Assembly: GCF_024585165.1 (NCBI RefSeq) | Contig: NZ_CP029008.1 | Span: 1,922,001-1,986,000 of the forward strand | DNA: 64,000 nt | Direction: 5' to 3' | Source of the DNA: Bradyrhizobium sp. WBOS07 | GTDB lineage: Bacteria > Pseudomonadota > Alphaproteobacteria > Rhizobiales > Xanthobacteraceae | Part shown: piece by piece, positions 18,000-26,655 of the stretch | Position numbering within the stretch: position 1 is the stretch's first letter | How the letters are laid out: every line of letters starts with the position of its first letter | Notes under the pieces: generated by a model | What the model was told of the DNA's origin: nothing | The model's database searches: none | Seen by the model: the letters and a program-made list of their open reading frames with translations, nothing else | Made by a program: the position numbers and the translations under genes

Positions 18000-19349
18000 T
18001 CATCGCGATCCATAGAGATAGGTGGGCAACCACAATGCGATCCCCGGGAAGATGTAGACCAGGGCCATGGTGAGGAAGACCAGGCCGACGAAGGGCAGCG
18101 CGCCGGAGAAGATGTCGGTCAGCTTCACCTGAGGCGGCGCCACGCCCTTTAGATAGAAGGCCGCCATCGCGACTGGCGGCGTGTTGAACGCCGTCTGCGT
18201 GTTCAGGGCCACCAGGATGCCGAAGAAGATCGGATCGATGCCGTACTGGGGCAGCAGCGGCAGGAAGATCGGCACGAAGATGATGATGATCTCGGTCCAT
18301 TCCAGCGGCCAGCCGAGCAGGAAGATGATCACCTGGGTCAACAGCAGGAAGCCGATCGGCGACAGGTTCAGCGCGGCGAAGAACTGCTCGACCACGGTCT
18401 GTCCGCCGAGGACGGCAAACACTGCGGAGAACGTCCACGATCCGATGAACAGGTAGCAGACCATCGCGGTGGCACGCACGGTCAGATAGACCGATTCGCG
18501 CATCATCGTGAAGTTGAGCGAACGATAGGCGGCGGCCAGAACGATGCTCATGAGGGCGCCCACCGCGGCTGCCTCGGACGGCGTCGCCAGGCCGAGCAGG
18601 ATGGCGCCGAGCACCGAAACGATCAGCAGCGCCAGCGGCAGGAACGATGTGGCGAGCGCCCAGATGACCGTGCTGAGCGGCACGTTGGTCTGCTCGGGGG
18701 GCAGCTTCGGCGCCAGCGCGGGATTGATGATCGCGCGCGACATTGCATAGAGGACGTAGAGTCCGGCCAACAGGAAGCCCGGAAAGAAAGCGGCCGCATA
18801 AAGCTTGACCGCCGAAACGCCGGCGGTTGCCGCATAGACGATCAGCAGAATGCTCGGCGGAATCAGGATGCCGAGGCAGCCGCCGGCGCAGACGACGCCT
18901 GCCGACAGCTTGGTGTCGTAGCCGGCGCGCAGCATCGCCGGCAGGGCCAGCAGGCCCATCAGCGTGACGACGGCGCCGACGATGCCGGTCGCGGTCGCGA
19001 ACATCGCGCAGGTGATCAGCGTGGCTACCGCCAGCGCGCCCGGCACGTTCTTCATCGACAATTGCAGCGAGTAGAACAGGCGGTCGAGGATGTTCGCGCG
19101 CTCGATCAGATAGCCCATGAACAGGAACAGCGGAACCGCCACCAGCACATCGCTGGACGTGACCTCGAACGTCTTCTGCACCAGAAGGGTGAAGATGCGG
19201 TTCTGGAAGAAGTCCTGGCCGGGGGTGTAATAGGCATAGTAGCCGAACGAGACGCCCATCGCCATCAGCGTGAAGGCGATCGGGAAGCCGAGCATGATGA
19301 TGAAGATGAAGAGGCCCAGCATCAACATGCCGAGTTGAGGATCGGTCAT
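18000..19349 (-). CDS. TRAP transporter large permease (DctM family)
   Basis: A 449-residue inner-membrane protein with about 12 helices. It starts MTDPQLGMLMLGLFIFIIML and has DctM features such as the ASPSEAAAVGAL-like stretch (ATPSEAAAVGALMSIV). The start overlaps the stop of the small permease gene by 4 bp (ATGA). It moves the substrate delivered by the binding protein, driven by the sodium or proton gradient. The protein is of the mannitol/chloroaromatic TRAP subgroup by general look, which is a weak guide to substrate. Confidence 0.92.
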   Translation of the reverse strand: MTDPQLGMLMLGLFIFIIMLGFPIAFTLMAMGVSFGYYAYYTPGQDFFQNRIFTLLVQKTFEVTSSDVLVAVPLFLFMGYLIERANILDRLFYSLQLSMKNVPGALAVATLITCAMFATATGIVGAVVTLMGLLALPAMLRAGYDTKLSAGVVCAGGCLGILIPPSILLIVYAATAGVSAVKLYAAAFFPGFLLAGLYVLYAMSRAIINPALAPKLPPEQTNVPLSTVIWALATSFLPLALLIVSVLGAILLGLATPSEAAAVGALMSIVLAAAYRSLNFTMMRESVYLTVRATAMVCYLFIGSWTFSAVFAVLGGQTVVEQFFAALNLSPIGFLLLTQVIIFLLGWPLEWTEIIIIFVPIFLPLLPQYGIDPIFFGILVALNTQTAFNTPPVAMAAFYLKGVAPPQVKLTDIFSGALPFVGLVFLTMALVYIFPGIALWLPTYLYGSR

Positions 19350-19948
19350 GCGCCTGGTGCCTTCTCGCTCTGCGGCTCGGCCGCCTGCTGCTGATGTTCG
19401 CGGATGACGAGGCTCTCGGTCTCCTCCACGTCGTGCAGGCGTTGCGGCCATCGGCCGGTGCGGATGCAGAGCACACAGCGGATGATCTCGGCGAACCCTT
19501 GCAGAAACAGGAGGAAGCCGGTGAGCGGGATCAGCGCCTTCAGCGGAAACACCGGCACTCCGGCCGGACTGAAGATGCTGACCTCGCGGAAGCGCACCGA
19601 CATCTGGGCGTAGTTCCAGCCCGAATACATCAGTGCCGCGATCGCCGGCAGGAAGAACAGGATATACAGGACGAGGTCCATCGTCGCCTGGGTGCGCGGC
19701 GACCAGAGGCGGTAGACCACGTCGGCACGCACATGGCCGTTGCGCGAGAGCGTATACGCGCCGGCCATCAGGAACATCGCGCCATAGGTGATGTAGCTGA
19801 TGTCGAAAGCCCAGGTGGTCGGAGCACGCAGCACGTAGCGCACGAAGACCTCGTAGCTGACACCCAGTGTGAGGACGAGAATCAGCCAGGCGAACGCCTT
19901 GCCCACCCAGGTGCTGAGCTCATCGATGAAGAACAGGAATTTCGTCAT
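19346..19948 (-). CDS. TRAP transporter small permease (DctQ family)
   Basis: A 200-residue protein with four helices and the DctQ pattern (ELSTWVGKAFAWLILVL; YEVFVRYVLRAPTTWAFD). The start at 19948 is chosen because the upstream part of the open frame is polar and unlike the family. It lies 106 bp after the binding-protein gene and overlaps dctM by 4 bp. The charged C-terminal tail is long (about 35 residues). Confidence 0.9.
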   Translation of the reverse strand: MTKFLFFIDELSTWVGKAFAWLILVLTLGVSYEVFVRYVLRAPTTWAFDISYITYGAMFLMAGAYTLSRNGHVRADVVYRLWSPRTQATMDLVLYILFFLPAIAALMYSGWNYAQMSVRFREVSIFSPAGVPVFPLKALIPLTGFLLFLQGFAEIIRCVLCIRTGRWPQRLHDVEETESLVIREHQQQAAEPQSEKAPGA

Positions 19949-20054
19949 GCGAGCTGAACTCGCTGCGAGCAGACCATCCGGATGTCCCCCTCCCAAGTCG
20001 CGGGCGGCGCTTCAATTGCGCCGCCCCTCACGATACGATGCGCTGCGACAGCGG

Positions 20055-21182
20055 TCAGACCTTGAGCACGCCCGGGAAGTGATGCTCGAAGGCGCCGCGG
20101 TAGTCCGTCGCGTTGTTCATGTTGTAGTAAACCACGCGGCGCACCCATTCCTTCTGCGAGTCCATCACCTTCTTCATGAACGGATCCGAGCCGAGCTGGG
20201 CGATCAGGCCGTCCCAGGCCTTGATCTGCGCGTCGAACACCGACTTCGGCGTCCGCTGGACGTTGACCTTGTCCTTGTTGATCAGCTCCTGCAGGTCCTT
20301 CGAATAATAATCCATGGCCTTCCACTCGTTGGCGGAGGACACGGCTTCGGCGGCGTATTGCAGGATCGCCTGCTGTTCCTTCGGCAGCGCGTTGAATTTG
20401 GTCCGGTTGAACATGATCTCGAAATATTCCGTCGCCTGATGGTGGCTGCCCATCATGTAGTTCTTGGCGACGTCCTGTGCGCCGAAGCGCCGGTCGGAGG
20501 TCGGATTGTTGAACTCGAACCCGTCGATCACGCCGCGCTCCATCGCGGGCACGATCTCGCCGCCCGGTAGCTGCGCGACGGATGCACCCATCGCCTGGAA
20601 GAGATCGGCGGCAAGGCCCACCGTGCGATATTTCAAGCCCTTGAGATCGGCATCGCTGGTGATCGGCTTCTTGAACCAGCCGAGCGGCTGGGTCGGCATC
20701 GGCATGGCGAAGAAGCTCTTGATGTTGACGTTCATGATCTTGGTCTGGAGCTCCTCAAACAGCTCCTTGCCGCCGCCGTTGTGGATCCAGCCGAGGCCTT
20801 CGTTGGCGTTAAAGCCGAACACGGGACCTGTCCCGAACAGCGATGCTGCCTTGTGCTTGCCGTACCAATAGACCGTCACCGTGTGGGCCGCGTCGATCTG
20901 GCCGCCATGAACACCGTCGAACACCTGGAACGGATGCACGACCGAACCGCCGACCAGATAGTCGATGCGGAGCCGGCCCCCGGCCATCTCGTTGACGCGC
21001 TTCACATAATCTTCGGCCATCTCGTTGAAGACATCGGCCTTGCCCCACGAGCCCTGCATCTTCAGGGTCGCTGTCTGCGCCCGGCTGACTTGGGGCATGG
21101 CGATGGCAGCAGCGCCGGTCGCGCCGGCGGTGAGCAGGAATTTGCGACGAGTCGTTCTGGTCTTTTCAGACTTAGCAATCAT
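20055..21182 (-). CDS. TRAP transporter substrate-binding protein (DctP family)
   Basis: A 375-residue periplasmic protein with a twin-arginine signal (TTRRKFLLTAGATGAAAIAM) cleaved near residue 35. The carboxylate-binding arginine is probably in the segment KGLKYRTVGLAADLFQAMGA, followed by GGEIVPAMERGVIDGFE. A strong ribosome site (AGGGAGGA) precedes the ATG. It heads the operon DctP-DctQ-DctM-amidase-57 aa. The fold resembles TakP/FcbT-like proteins that bind keto or aromatic acids. Confidence 0.92.
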   Translation of the reverse strand: MIAKSEKTRTTRRKFLLTAGATGAAAIAMPQVSRAQTATLKMQGSWGKADVFNEMAEDYVKRVNEMAGGRLRIDYLVGGSVVHPFQVFDGVHGGQIDAAHTVTVYWYGKHKAASLFGTGPVFGFNANEGLGWIHNGGGKELFEELQTKIMNVNIKSFFAMPMPTQPLGWFKKPITSDADLKGLKYRTVGLAADLFQAMGASVAQLPGGEIVPAMERGVIDGFEFNNPTSDRRFGAQDVAKNYMMGSHHQATEYFEIMFNRTKFNALPKEQQAILQYAAEAVSSANEWKAMDYYSKDLQELINKDKVNVQRTPKSVFDAQIKAWDGLIAQLGSDPFMKKVMDSQKEWVRRVVYYNMNNATDYRGAFEHHFPGVLKV

Positions 21183-21391
21183 GGACGTCCTCCCTGGCGG
21201 CCTGGCTTGTTCGAATGCGCTTGTGCGCCTCGTTTATGACCGCTGGAGGTATGCCGCATTCCAGCGACTTTGATCACAGTTTGGACGCAATGCCGGCATC
21301 CGACAAGCTTCGCGATGTCGCATTTTGGATGTCGGCGAGCTTTTTTGTTTGCGGGAGCCGCATGTGTGTTGTGTCGCAGCGCATCAAATGT

Positions 21392-21421
21392 AGACGCTCT
21401 CTCAGACCTGGGAGAGCGTCT
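21392..21421. repeat. Inverted repeat (10-bp stem)
   Basis: AGACGCTCTC (21392-21401) pairs with GAGAGCGTCT (21412-21421) around a 10-nt loop. No T-run follows on either strand, so it is not a typical terminator. Confidence 0.65.
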
Positions 21422-21423
21422 TA

Positions 21424-21466
21424 GGCTTGGAGACGTCTCAGGCTTGGAGACGCCTCAGGCTTGGGA
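21424..21466. repeat. 17-bp tandem repeat
   Basis: GGCTTGGAGACGTCTCA (21424-21440) is followed at once by GGCTTGGAGACGCCTCA (one change), then by a partial third unit, GGCTTGGGA. The first unit contains the palindrome GAGACGTCTC. The function is unknown. Confidence 0.75.
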
Positions 21467-21594
21467 AAGCTGCGTGTGCACCGCCGAAACGGACCAACGG
21501 CGGGTCAATGGCAATGACGGTCGAATGCGAGCTCTTCAGCGTCACCCGCAGCTGCGCCGGCAAGGGCAGCATTCGCTTCGGCCGGTGAGCGCCG

Positions 21595-21816
21595 TCATTC
21601 CTCCAGTGTGAAGCCGACGCGCAACGTGACCTGATAATGGCCGACGGCGCCGTTCTCGATGTGGCCACGAGTCTGCACCACCTCGAACCATTTCATCTCG
21701 CGAATGGTCTTCGAGGCGCGGCTGATCGCGTTCTGGATTGCGTCCTCGATCGAGGTCTCCGACGATCCGACCAGATCCAGAATTTTATAGACATGATCTT
21801 TTTCAGCTGCAGCCAT
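21595..21816 (-). CDS. Dodecin-family flavin-binding protein
   Basis: A 73-residue protein starting [19 protein letters not shown]. It has the dodecin pattern: [20 protein letters not shown], then the flavin-stacking tryptophan in [16 protein letters not shown], then [13 protein letters not shown]. Dodecins form 12-mer shells that store or buffer flavins. The start at 21816 fits the family length; the frame is open for 33 more codons upstream without similarity. It is monocistronic. Confidence 0.92.
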   Translation of the reverse strand: MAAAEKDHVYKILDLVGSSETSIEDAIQNAISRASKTIREMKWFEVVQTRGHIENGAVGHYQVTLRVGFTLEE

Positions 21817-21963
21817 GATGGCCTCCATGGGTTGTGCGGCGGCACGCATCGACGCGTGAGCTCCATTTGAACGACCGTCAGGCGGTCCGGTTCCGTTCTG
21901 CGCGATGGCCCGCATGCGCCGGCCGCGGTGGAGCGGGCCGCGCTTGGCTGCTAAGCGCTATGC

Positions 21964-22845
21964 ATGGATATGACGCGGCGTGACAGGACGATCGGCTCTC
22001 TCTGCCTTTGCGTAACAGCGTTCGGTTGGGCGCTGAACTGGCCGCTGATGAAGCTGCTGCTCCAGCAATGGCCGCCGCTGTTCGCCCGCGGCCTTGCCGG
22101 GGTCTGCGCTTCGCTCATTCTCGGTACCCTGGTGCTGAGCCGGAAGGAATCGTTCGCCGTTCCGCGCGAGGCGATTCCGCGGCTGGCGTTCGCGACCTTC
22201 ACCAATGTCTTCGCGTGGATGGGCCTCGGCACGGTCGCGATGAAATATGTGACGGTGAGCGAGGGCGCGCTGCTCGCCTATACCATGCCGATCTGGGCGA
22301 TGCTGTTCGCCTGGCCGGTGCTGCATACGCGGCCGACGCCGCGGGATATCTTCGGGCTGGTCCTCGGCGTTGCCGGCGTCACGCTGCTGCTGAGCGGCAA
22401 CGGGTTTGCGTTCGGCGCCGACAAGCTGCTGGGCATCGTGCTGGCGCTGCTCTGCGCCATCCTGTTCGCGCTCGGCAACGTGCTCAACCGCAAGCCGCTG
22501 CCGATGCCGCCCTTGGTTGTCGTCGCCTGGCAGGTCGGTCTCGGTTGCGCAACGATGCTGGTCCTCGGCATGCTGTTCGAGAGTCCCGACGTCACCGCCA
22601 TCACCCCGCTGGGGCTCGGCTGCTTCGTCTACATGACATTGGTGCCGATGGGCGTCTGCTACGTCACCTGGTTCGAGACGTTGCGCCGCCTGCCACCGAC
22701 CACGGCCTCGACCGGCATGCTGATCGTGCCCGTGGTCGGCGTGGTCTCCGCCGCCATCATTCTCGGCGAGCCGCTCGGCTATCGCGAATGGACGGCAATG
22801 GCGCTCACGCTCGGGGGCGTGACGTTGGCCTTGCAGCGGGGATAG
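21964..22845 (+). CDS. EamA/DMT-family transporter
   Basis: A 293-residue protein with ten hydrophobic helices arranged as two EamA repeats. Marks include FGWALNWPLMKLLLQQWPPL in the first half, SEGALLAYTMPIWAMLFAWP, and the second-half TASTGMLIVPVVGVVSAAII. It is an inner-membrane drug/metabolite exporter family with unknown substrate. It converges on the HNH gene (20 bp apart). Confidence 0.88.
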   Translation: MDMTRRDRTIGSLCLCVTAFGWALNWPLMKLLLQQWPPLFARGLAGVCASLILGTLVLSRKESFAVPREAIPRLAFATFTNVFAWMGLGTVAMKYVTVSEGALLAYTMPIWAMLFAWPVLHTRPTPRDIFGLVLGVAGVTLLLSGNGFAFGADKLLGIVLALLCAILFALGNVLNRKPLPMPPLVVVAWQVGLGCATMLVLGMLFESPDVTAITPLGLGCFVYMTLVPMGVCYVTWFETLRRLPPTTASTGMLIVPVVGVVSAAIILGEPLGYREWTAMALTLGGVTLALQRG

Positions 22846-22864
22846 GGGCGGGACCTCTCGCCCC

Positions 22865-23470
22865 TTACGGATCCAGCTCCGTATCCCAGTAGAGATAGTC
22901 GAGCCAGCTGTCGTGCAGATAGTTCGGCGGAAACAGACGGCCGTTGCGGTGGAGCTGGTGCACGGTCGGCGCGAACGCGTTCTGGCGCGGAAACATCTTG
23001 GCTTGCGCCGGCGTCAGGTTGCCCTTGCGCAAGTTGCAGGGCGAGCACGCCGCGACCACGTTCTCCCAGGTGGTCTGGCCGCCTTTGCTGCGCGGGATGA
23101 TGTGATCGAAGGTGAGGTCCTCGGGCGAGCCGCAATATTGGCAGGCGAAACGATCGCGCAGGAAGACGTTGAACCGGGTGAAGGCGGGATGGGTGGTCGG
23201 CTTGACGAAGGATTTGAGCGAGACGACGCTCGGCAGCTGCATCTGCAGCGTGGGACTGTGGACCGCCTGGTCGTAATGAGCGACGATGTTGACGCGGTCG
23301 AGGAACACCGCCTTGATCGCGTCCTGCCACGACCAAAGAGACAGCGGGTAGTAACTCAGCGGCCGGAAGTCCGCATTCAGCACCAACACCGGCCAACTGC
23401 CTTGCGAGACATGTGCGTTCAAGTAACGCTCCCGGCCTCCAATATACGCTGCGAAGCAGCATGTGCTCAC
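22865..23470 (-). CDS. HNH endonuclease
   Basis: A 201-residue protein. The zinc-finger HNH core is C110-Q-Y-C113, D122-H123-I-I-P-R, N137, then C142-S-P-C145-N. The N-terminal part (VLVLNADFRPLSYYPLSLWS) is typical of a widely conserved alphaproteobacterial HNH protein that is not part of a restriction system here. The start is uncertain: family members often begin near the segment LNAHVSQG (around 23416), which here would need a TTG start. Confidence 0.84.
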   Translation of the reverse strand: MSTCCFAAYIGGRERYLNAHVSQGSWPVLVLNADFRPLSYYPLSLWSWQDAIKAVFLDRVNIVAHYDQAVHSPTLQMQLPSVVSLKSFVKPTTHPAFTRFNVFLRDRFACQYCGSPEDLTFDHIIPRSKGGQTTWENVVAACSPCNLRKGNLTPAQAKMFPRQNAFAPTVHQLHRNGRLFPPNYLHDSWLDYLYWDTELDP

Positions 23471-23636
23471 ATACTACATGCAGCGTGACGGGATTGTGAA
23501 GCCCGTTGAGCGACTTATTCAGGCGCAAGCAATGCGGCGCCGGGGTGGCAAAAGCGCTCACAACGCCGCGATCTGCGGAGAGCACGCGGCGGCGCGGAAC
23601 TGATTTTTGTCCGGGGGGCGTGGCGTGCCGCGGCGG

Positions 23637-24614
23637 CTACTCCCGTACCCGCTCCAGCTTCTGCAAGCACCGCGTTGCGCGCACGACGGCCGGCATCTCC
23701 TGGTCCGGAAAGCTCGTCTTCCAGTCGGTGACGCCGACCTCACCGACATAGATATCGCCCCGGGAATCCAGCGCGATGCCATGGGGCGCCAGGAATTTGC
23801 CGCTGGCGACGCCCGGACCGGCCTCGCCGCCGAGCCGTGCGATGCGCTCGCCCCTGGCGTTCACGATCGACAGCCGTGGCCCGAGATTGGGCACCTTGCG
23901 GTTGACCGCCAGGCCGGGGCCGAGTTCGCCGATCATGAAAGTCGGGTTCTTCGCCCCGCGGCAGCAGCACAGCGCACAGGGCCGGTGCAGGTTATTCCAC
24001 TGCGTCTCGTACCTGCCCTCGCCATCGAACACCTGGACGCGATGGTTCTCGCGGTCGGCGACATAGACCCAGCCGTCGGCGTCGGTGGCGATATTGTGCA
24101 CGATATTGAACTGGCCGGGATCGGTGCCGGGCTCGCCCCAGCTCTTGATGAGCTTGCCGTCCGGCGTGAATTTGTGCACGCGCGCATTGCCATAGCCGTC
24201 GGAGACGTAGATCTCGCCCTTCGGCGACAGCGCGGTGTGCGTGCAGCGGTGGAACGGCTCGCCGCTCATGAACGGCGACGGCTTCTCGGGAATGCCGATC
24301 GTCAGCAGCACCTTGCCGTCGGTGGTGCATTTGCGCACGGTGTGGTCGCCGTCATCGGTGCAATAGAGATTGTCGTCCGTATCGATATGCAGGCCGTGCG
24401 CGCGGGAAAATAGTCCTTCGCCCCAACTGCGCAGGAAATTGCCGTCGCGGTCCAGCACCACCATCGGATGGGCGCCGCGGTTGAAAACGTAGATGCGATC
24501 CTTGCTGTCGACCGCGACCGAGGCGACGTCGGTGAGCTGCCAGCCGTCAGGGAGCTTTGCGAAGTTTTCGACCACGCGATAGCGGTGCTCGCCGCTGCCG
24601 AGAATGGCTGGCAT
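23637..24614 (-). CDS. NHL-repeat beta-propeller protein (peptidylamidoglycolate lyase-like)
   Basis: A 325-residue protein made of NHL repeats, for example DSKDRIYVFNRGAHPMVVLD, GLHIDTDDNLYCTDDGDHTV, HNIATDADGWVYVADRENHR and HGIALDSRGDIYVGEVG. This looks like the fold of peptidyl-alpha-hydroxyglycine amidating lyase relatives. No signal peptide is seen at the chosen start (24614, GGGAGAG upstream). It has an unusual cysteine cluster, C213-A-L-C216-C-C218, in the loop after HRP. It is the last gene of the NMO/FMO cluster, separated from the monooxygenase gene by a palindromic repeat. The reaction is unknown. Confidence 0.82.
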   Translation of the reverse strand: MPAILGSGEHRYRVVENFAKLPDGWQLTDVASVAVDSKDRIYVFNRGAHPMVVLDRDGNFLRSWGEGLFSRAHGLHIDTDDNLYCTDDGDHTVRKCTTDGKVLLTIGIPEKPSPFMSGEPFHRCTHTALSPKGEIYVSDGYGNARVHKFTPDGKLIKSWGEPGTDPGQFNIVHNIATDADGWVYVADRENHRVQVFDGEGRYETQWNNLHRPCALCCCRGAKNPTFMIGELGPGLAVNRKVPNLGPRLSIVNARGERIARLGGEAGPGVASGKFLAPHGIALDSRGDIYVGEVGVTDWKTSFPDQEMPAVVRATRCLQKLERVRE

Positions 24615-24629
24615 GGGGTCTCTCCCTCT

Positions 24630-24730
24630 GTCATTCCGGGGCATGCGCAGCATGAGCCCGGAATCCATTGTGCGGCGCATTTCGTGGTGGGATGGATTCC
24701 GGGTTCGCGCTGCGCGCGCCCCGGAATGAC
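24630..24730. repeat. Palindromic repeat element, family B, long form
   Basis: GTCATTCCGGGG at the left end and CCCCGGAATGAC at the right end are exact inverse complements, with further pairing of CCCGGAATCCAT with ATGGATTCCGGG inside. A short form of the same element lies at 53957-53996. It lies between the FMO and NHL genes, where it may attenuate or stabilise the transcript. Confidence 0.85.
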
Positions 24731-24738
24731 CACTAGGT

Positions 24739-26499
24739 TTACGTCCGCCCCAAAATCCCTTCCTCGATCGCCTTGATCTGCAGCGCCAGATATTTCGAGT
24801 TGATGCGGCACTGCGCCAGGCTGCCGGCGATGAACCAGAGCCCAGGCTGCCTGGTGCGCGCATACATGTTGCGCAGCTCGAAGCCGTCGCCAAAGCCCCA
24901 GATCGGACCGACGCGGTCGGCCACGGCATCGCCGAACAGTTTTCGCACCAGATATTCCTGCGGCTTGTATCCGGTCGAAAGCACGATGAGGTCGGCCGCA
25001 ATGGTCGTGCCGTCCTTCATCCGCGCACCGTCTGCGACGAAGCTCTCGATGTCGTCGAACTGCCTGAGCTTGACCTTGCCCTCGACGATCAGGTTGGAGC
25101 AGCCGACGTTGAAATAATAGCCGCCGCCGCGGGTGAGGTATTTGAATTGCCAGCCGGTGCCGGCTTCGCCGAAGTCGAGCTTGAAGCCGACGCGGGCAAG
25201 GCCATCGAGCAGCTCCTTGTCGAGCTGCTTCGACTGCTCGGTCAGCATGACATGCGTCTTCTTGGCGAGCGGCGTCGGCATCGAGGCTGCGATCAGGTCG
25301 TTGTCCTCGAGCGTGCCTTCATTGTAGGTGGCGTAAGCGAGCTGCGCCGACGGCTCGATATTGGTGACGAGCGTGGGCGAGCGCTGCACCAGCGTCACCT
25401 CGGCGCCGCTGGAATACAGATCCTGCGCGATGTCATGGCCGCTGTTGCCGGTGCCGATGACGATCGCACGCTTGCCGGCCCAGCTCTCGCCGTCCTCGTA
25501 GCGGCTGGAATGCAGCAGCGTCCCCTTGAAATTGGTGAGGCTCGGAATCTCCGGAATGTTGGCGATGCCGCTGACGCCCGTCGCCATGATCACGTGGCGC
25601 GGATGCATGGTGCGCTTGCTGCCGTCAGCGCGGCGCAGCGTGACGGTCCAGTGACCGTTGGCCTCGTCATAGGCGCCGCCCTCGAATTCGGTGCCGGTCC
25701 AGAAGTTCAGCTCCATCGCATCGACGTAAGCCTCGAACCAGTTGGCGAGCTTGTCCTTGGGGATATAGGTCGGCCAGCTCGGCGGAAACGGCATGTAGGG
25801 CAGGTGATTGACCTGCACCTGGTTGTGCAGCGTCAGCGCATGATAGCGCTTGCGCCAATTGTCGCCGATCCGCATTTCGCGATCGACGATCAGCGTGTCG
25901 ACCTGCAACTGCTTCAGCCGCGCTGCGATCGCAAGCCCGGCCTGGCCGCCGCCGACCACCAGCACGGCCGGATCGCGGTCGGCATAATCGCGCGAGGCGT
26001 TGCGCAAATCGAGCCAGTTCGGCCCGCGGAAATCGCGCGAATAGGCCTGGCCGCGCGGGCGCGAGGTGCCGAGCTGCTCCTCGAAGCCCTTCAGCTCGTC
26101 GAGCGCGGTCAGCAGCGTCCAGGCTTTCAAACCGTCGTCGTCGGCGCCGTTGGGTGCGAGCCGGACGATACCGCTGCCGCGCCCGATCGCGGTTTCGAAA
26201 TCGAAGATCGCCTCGACGCAGTTGCGGCCGGCGCGCGTGACCCAGCGCGGCGGTGCGCGGTGGGGCGCGATCTTGAAATTGGCCGGTGCCGCCTTGGGCG
26301 CGAGTGCGGCCAGCGCATGGGCAATGGCGTCGCGGCCGGCGAGCGTCTGCAGGTTCCAGCTCAGCGCCAGCACGTCGCGCCAGAAGCTGTCGGCGAGGAA
26401 GAGAGGGTCCAGCGCGGGTTCGGGCTTGCTCAGCGTTTGCTCGAACGCGTCGAGCCAGGCTTGCGCGGATGCGGCAATATCCTTCGTCCTGTCCAGCAT
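24739..26499 (-). CDS. Flavin-containing monooxygenase-like protein with N-terminal SnoaL-like domain
   Basis: A 586-residue protein. Residues 1-170 resemble a nuclear-transport-factor-2/SnoaL-like domain. Residues 175-586 are an FMO/Baeyer-Villiger-type flavoprotein: FAD site VVGGGQAGLA (181-190) and NADPH site VIGTGNSGHD (347-356), with LSTGYKP near the C-terminus. It probably oxidises a small organic substrate using NADPH and oxygen. The start at 26499 has GAGG 8 nt upstream. It lies 156 bp after the acyl-CoA synthetase gene on the same strand. Confidence 0.87.
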   Translation of the reverse strand: MLDRTKDIAASAQAWLDAFEQTLSKPEPALDPLFLADSFWRDVLALSWNLQTLAGRDAIAHALAALAPKAAPANFKIAPHRAPPRWVTRAGRNCVEAIFDFETAIGRGSGIVRLAPNGADDDGLKAWTLLTALDELKGFEEQLGTSRPRGQAYSRDFRGPNWLDLRNASRDYADRDPAVLVVGGGQAGLAIAARLKQLQVDTLIVDREMRIGDNWRKRYHALTLHNQVQVNHLPYMPFPPSWPTYIPKDKLANWFEAYVDAMELNFWTGTEFEGGAYDEANGHWTVTLRRADGSKRTMHPRHVIMATGVSGIANIPEIPSLTNFKGTLLHSSRYEDGESWAGKRAIVIGTGNSGHDIAQDLYSSGAEVTLVQRSPTLVTNIEPSAQLAYATYNEGTLEDNDLIAASMPTPLAKKTHVMLTEQSKQLDKELLDGLARVGFKLDFGEAGTGWQFKYLTRGGGYYFNVGCSNLIVEGKVKLRQFDDIESFVADGARMKDGTTIAADLIVLSTGYKPQEYLVRKLFGDAVADRVGPIWGFGDGFELRNMYARTRQPGLWFIAGSLAQCRINSKYLALQIKAIEEGILGRT

Positions 26500-26655
26500 G
26501 CGCGACCTCGTGGCCGTCTTGGCGGCGTTTCCTCTGGTCGAGGCTATACGGTTTCGCAGGCCGCCAAAAGCGGGTGACCCGCGCAATGCCGGCATATGGC
26601 ACTGCTCGGACGGTATGTGCCGGAGATGCTTCAGGGAGGCTTCGGCGACGGGTGG

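Larger units (their letters stand above)
21183..21594. other. Intergenic region, about 410 bp, with repeats
   Basis: No convincing gene was seen. It holds the promoter region of the TRAP operon on the right of 21182, a 10-bp stem hairpin at 21392-21421, and a 17-bp tandem repeat at 21424-21466. Confidence 0.6.

Noticed and set aside
21392..21421. Terminator after the tandem-repeat region
   Set aside because: The stem is good but neither strand has a T-run, and no gene ends next to it.
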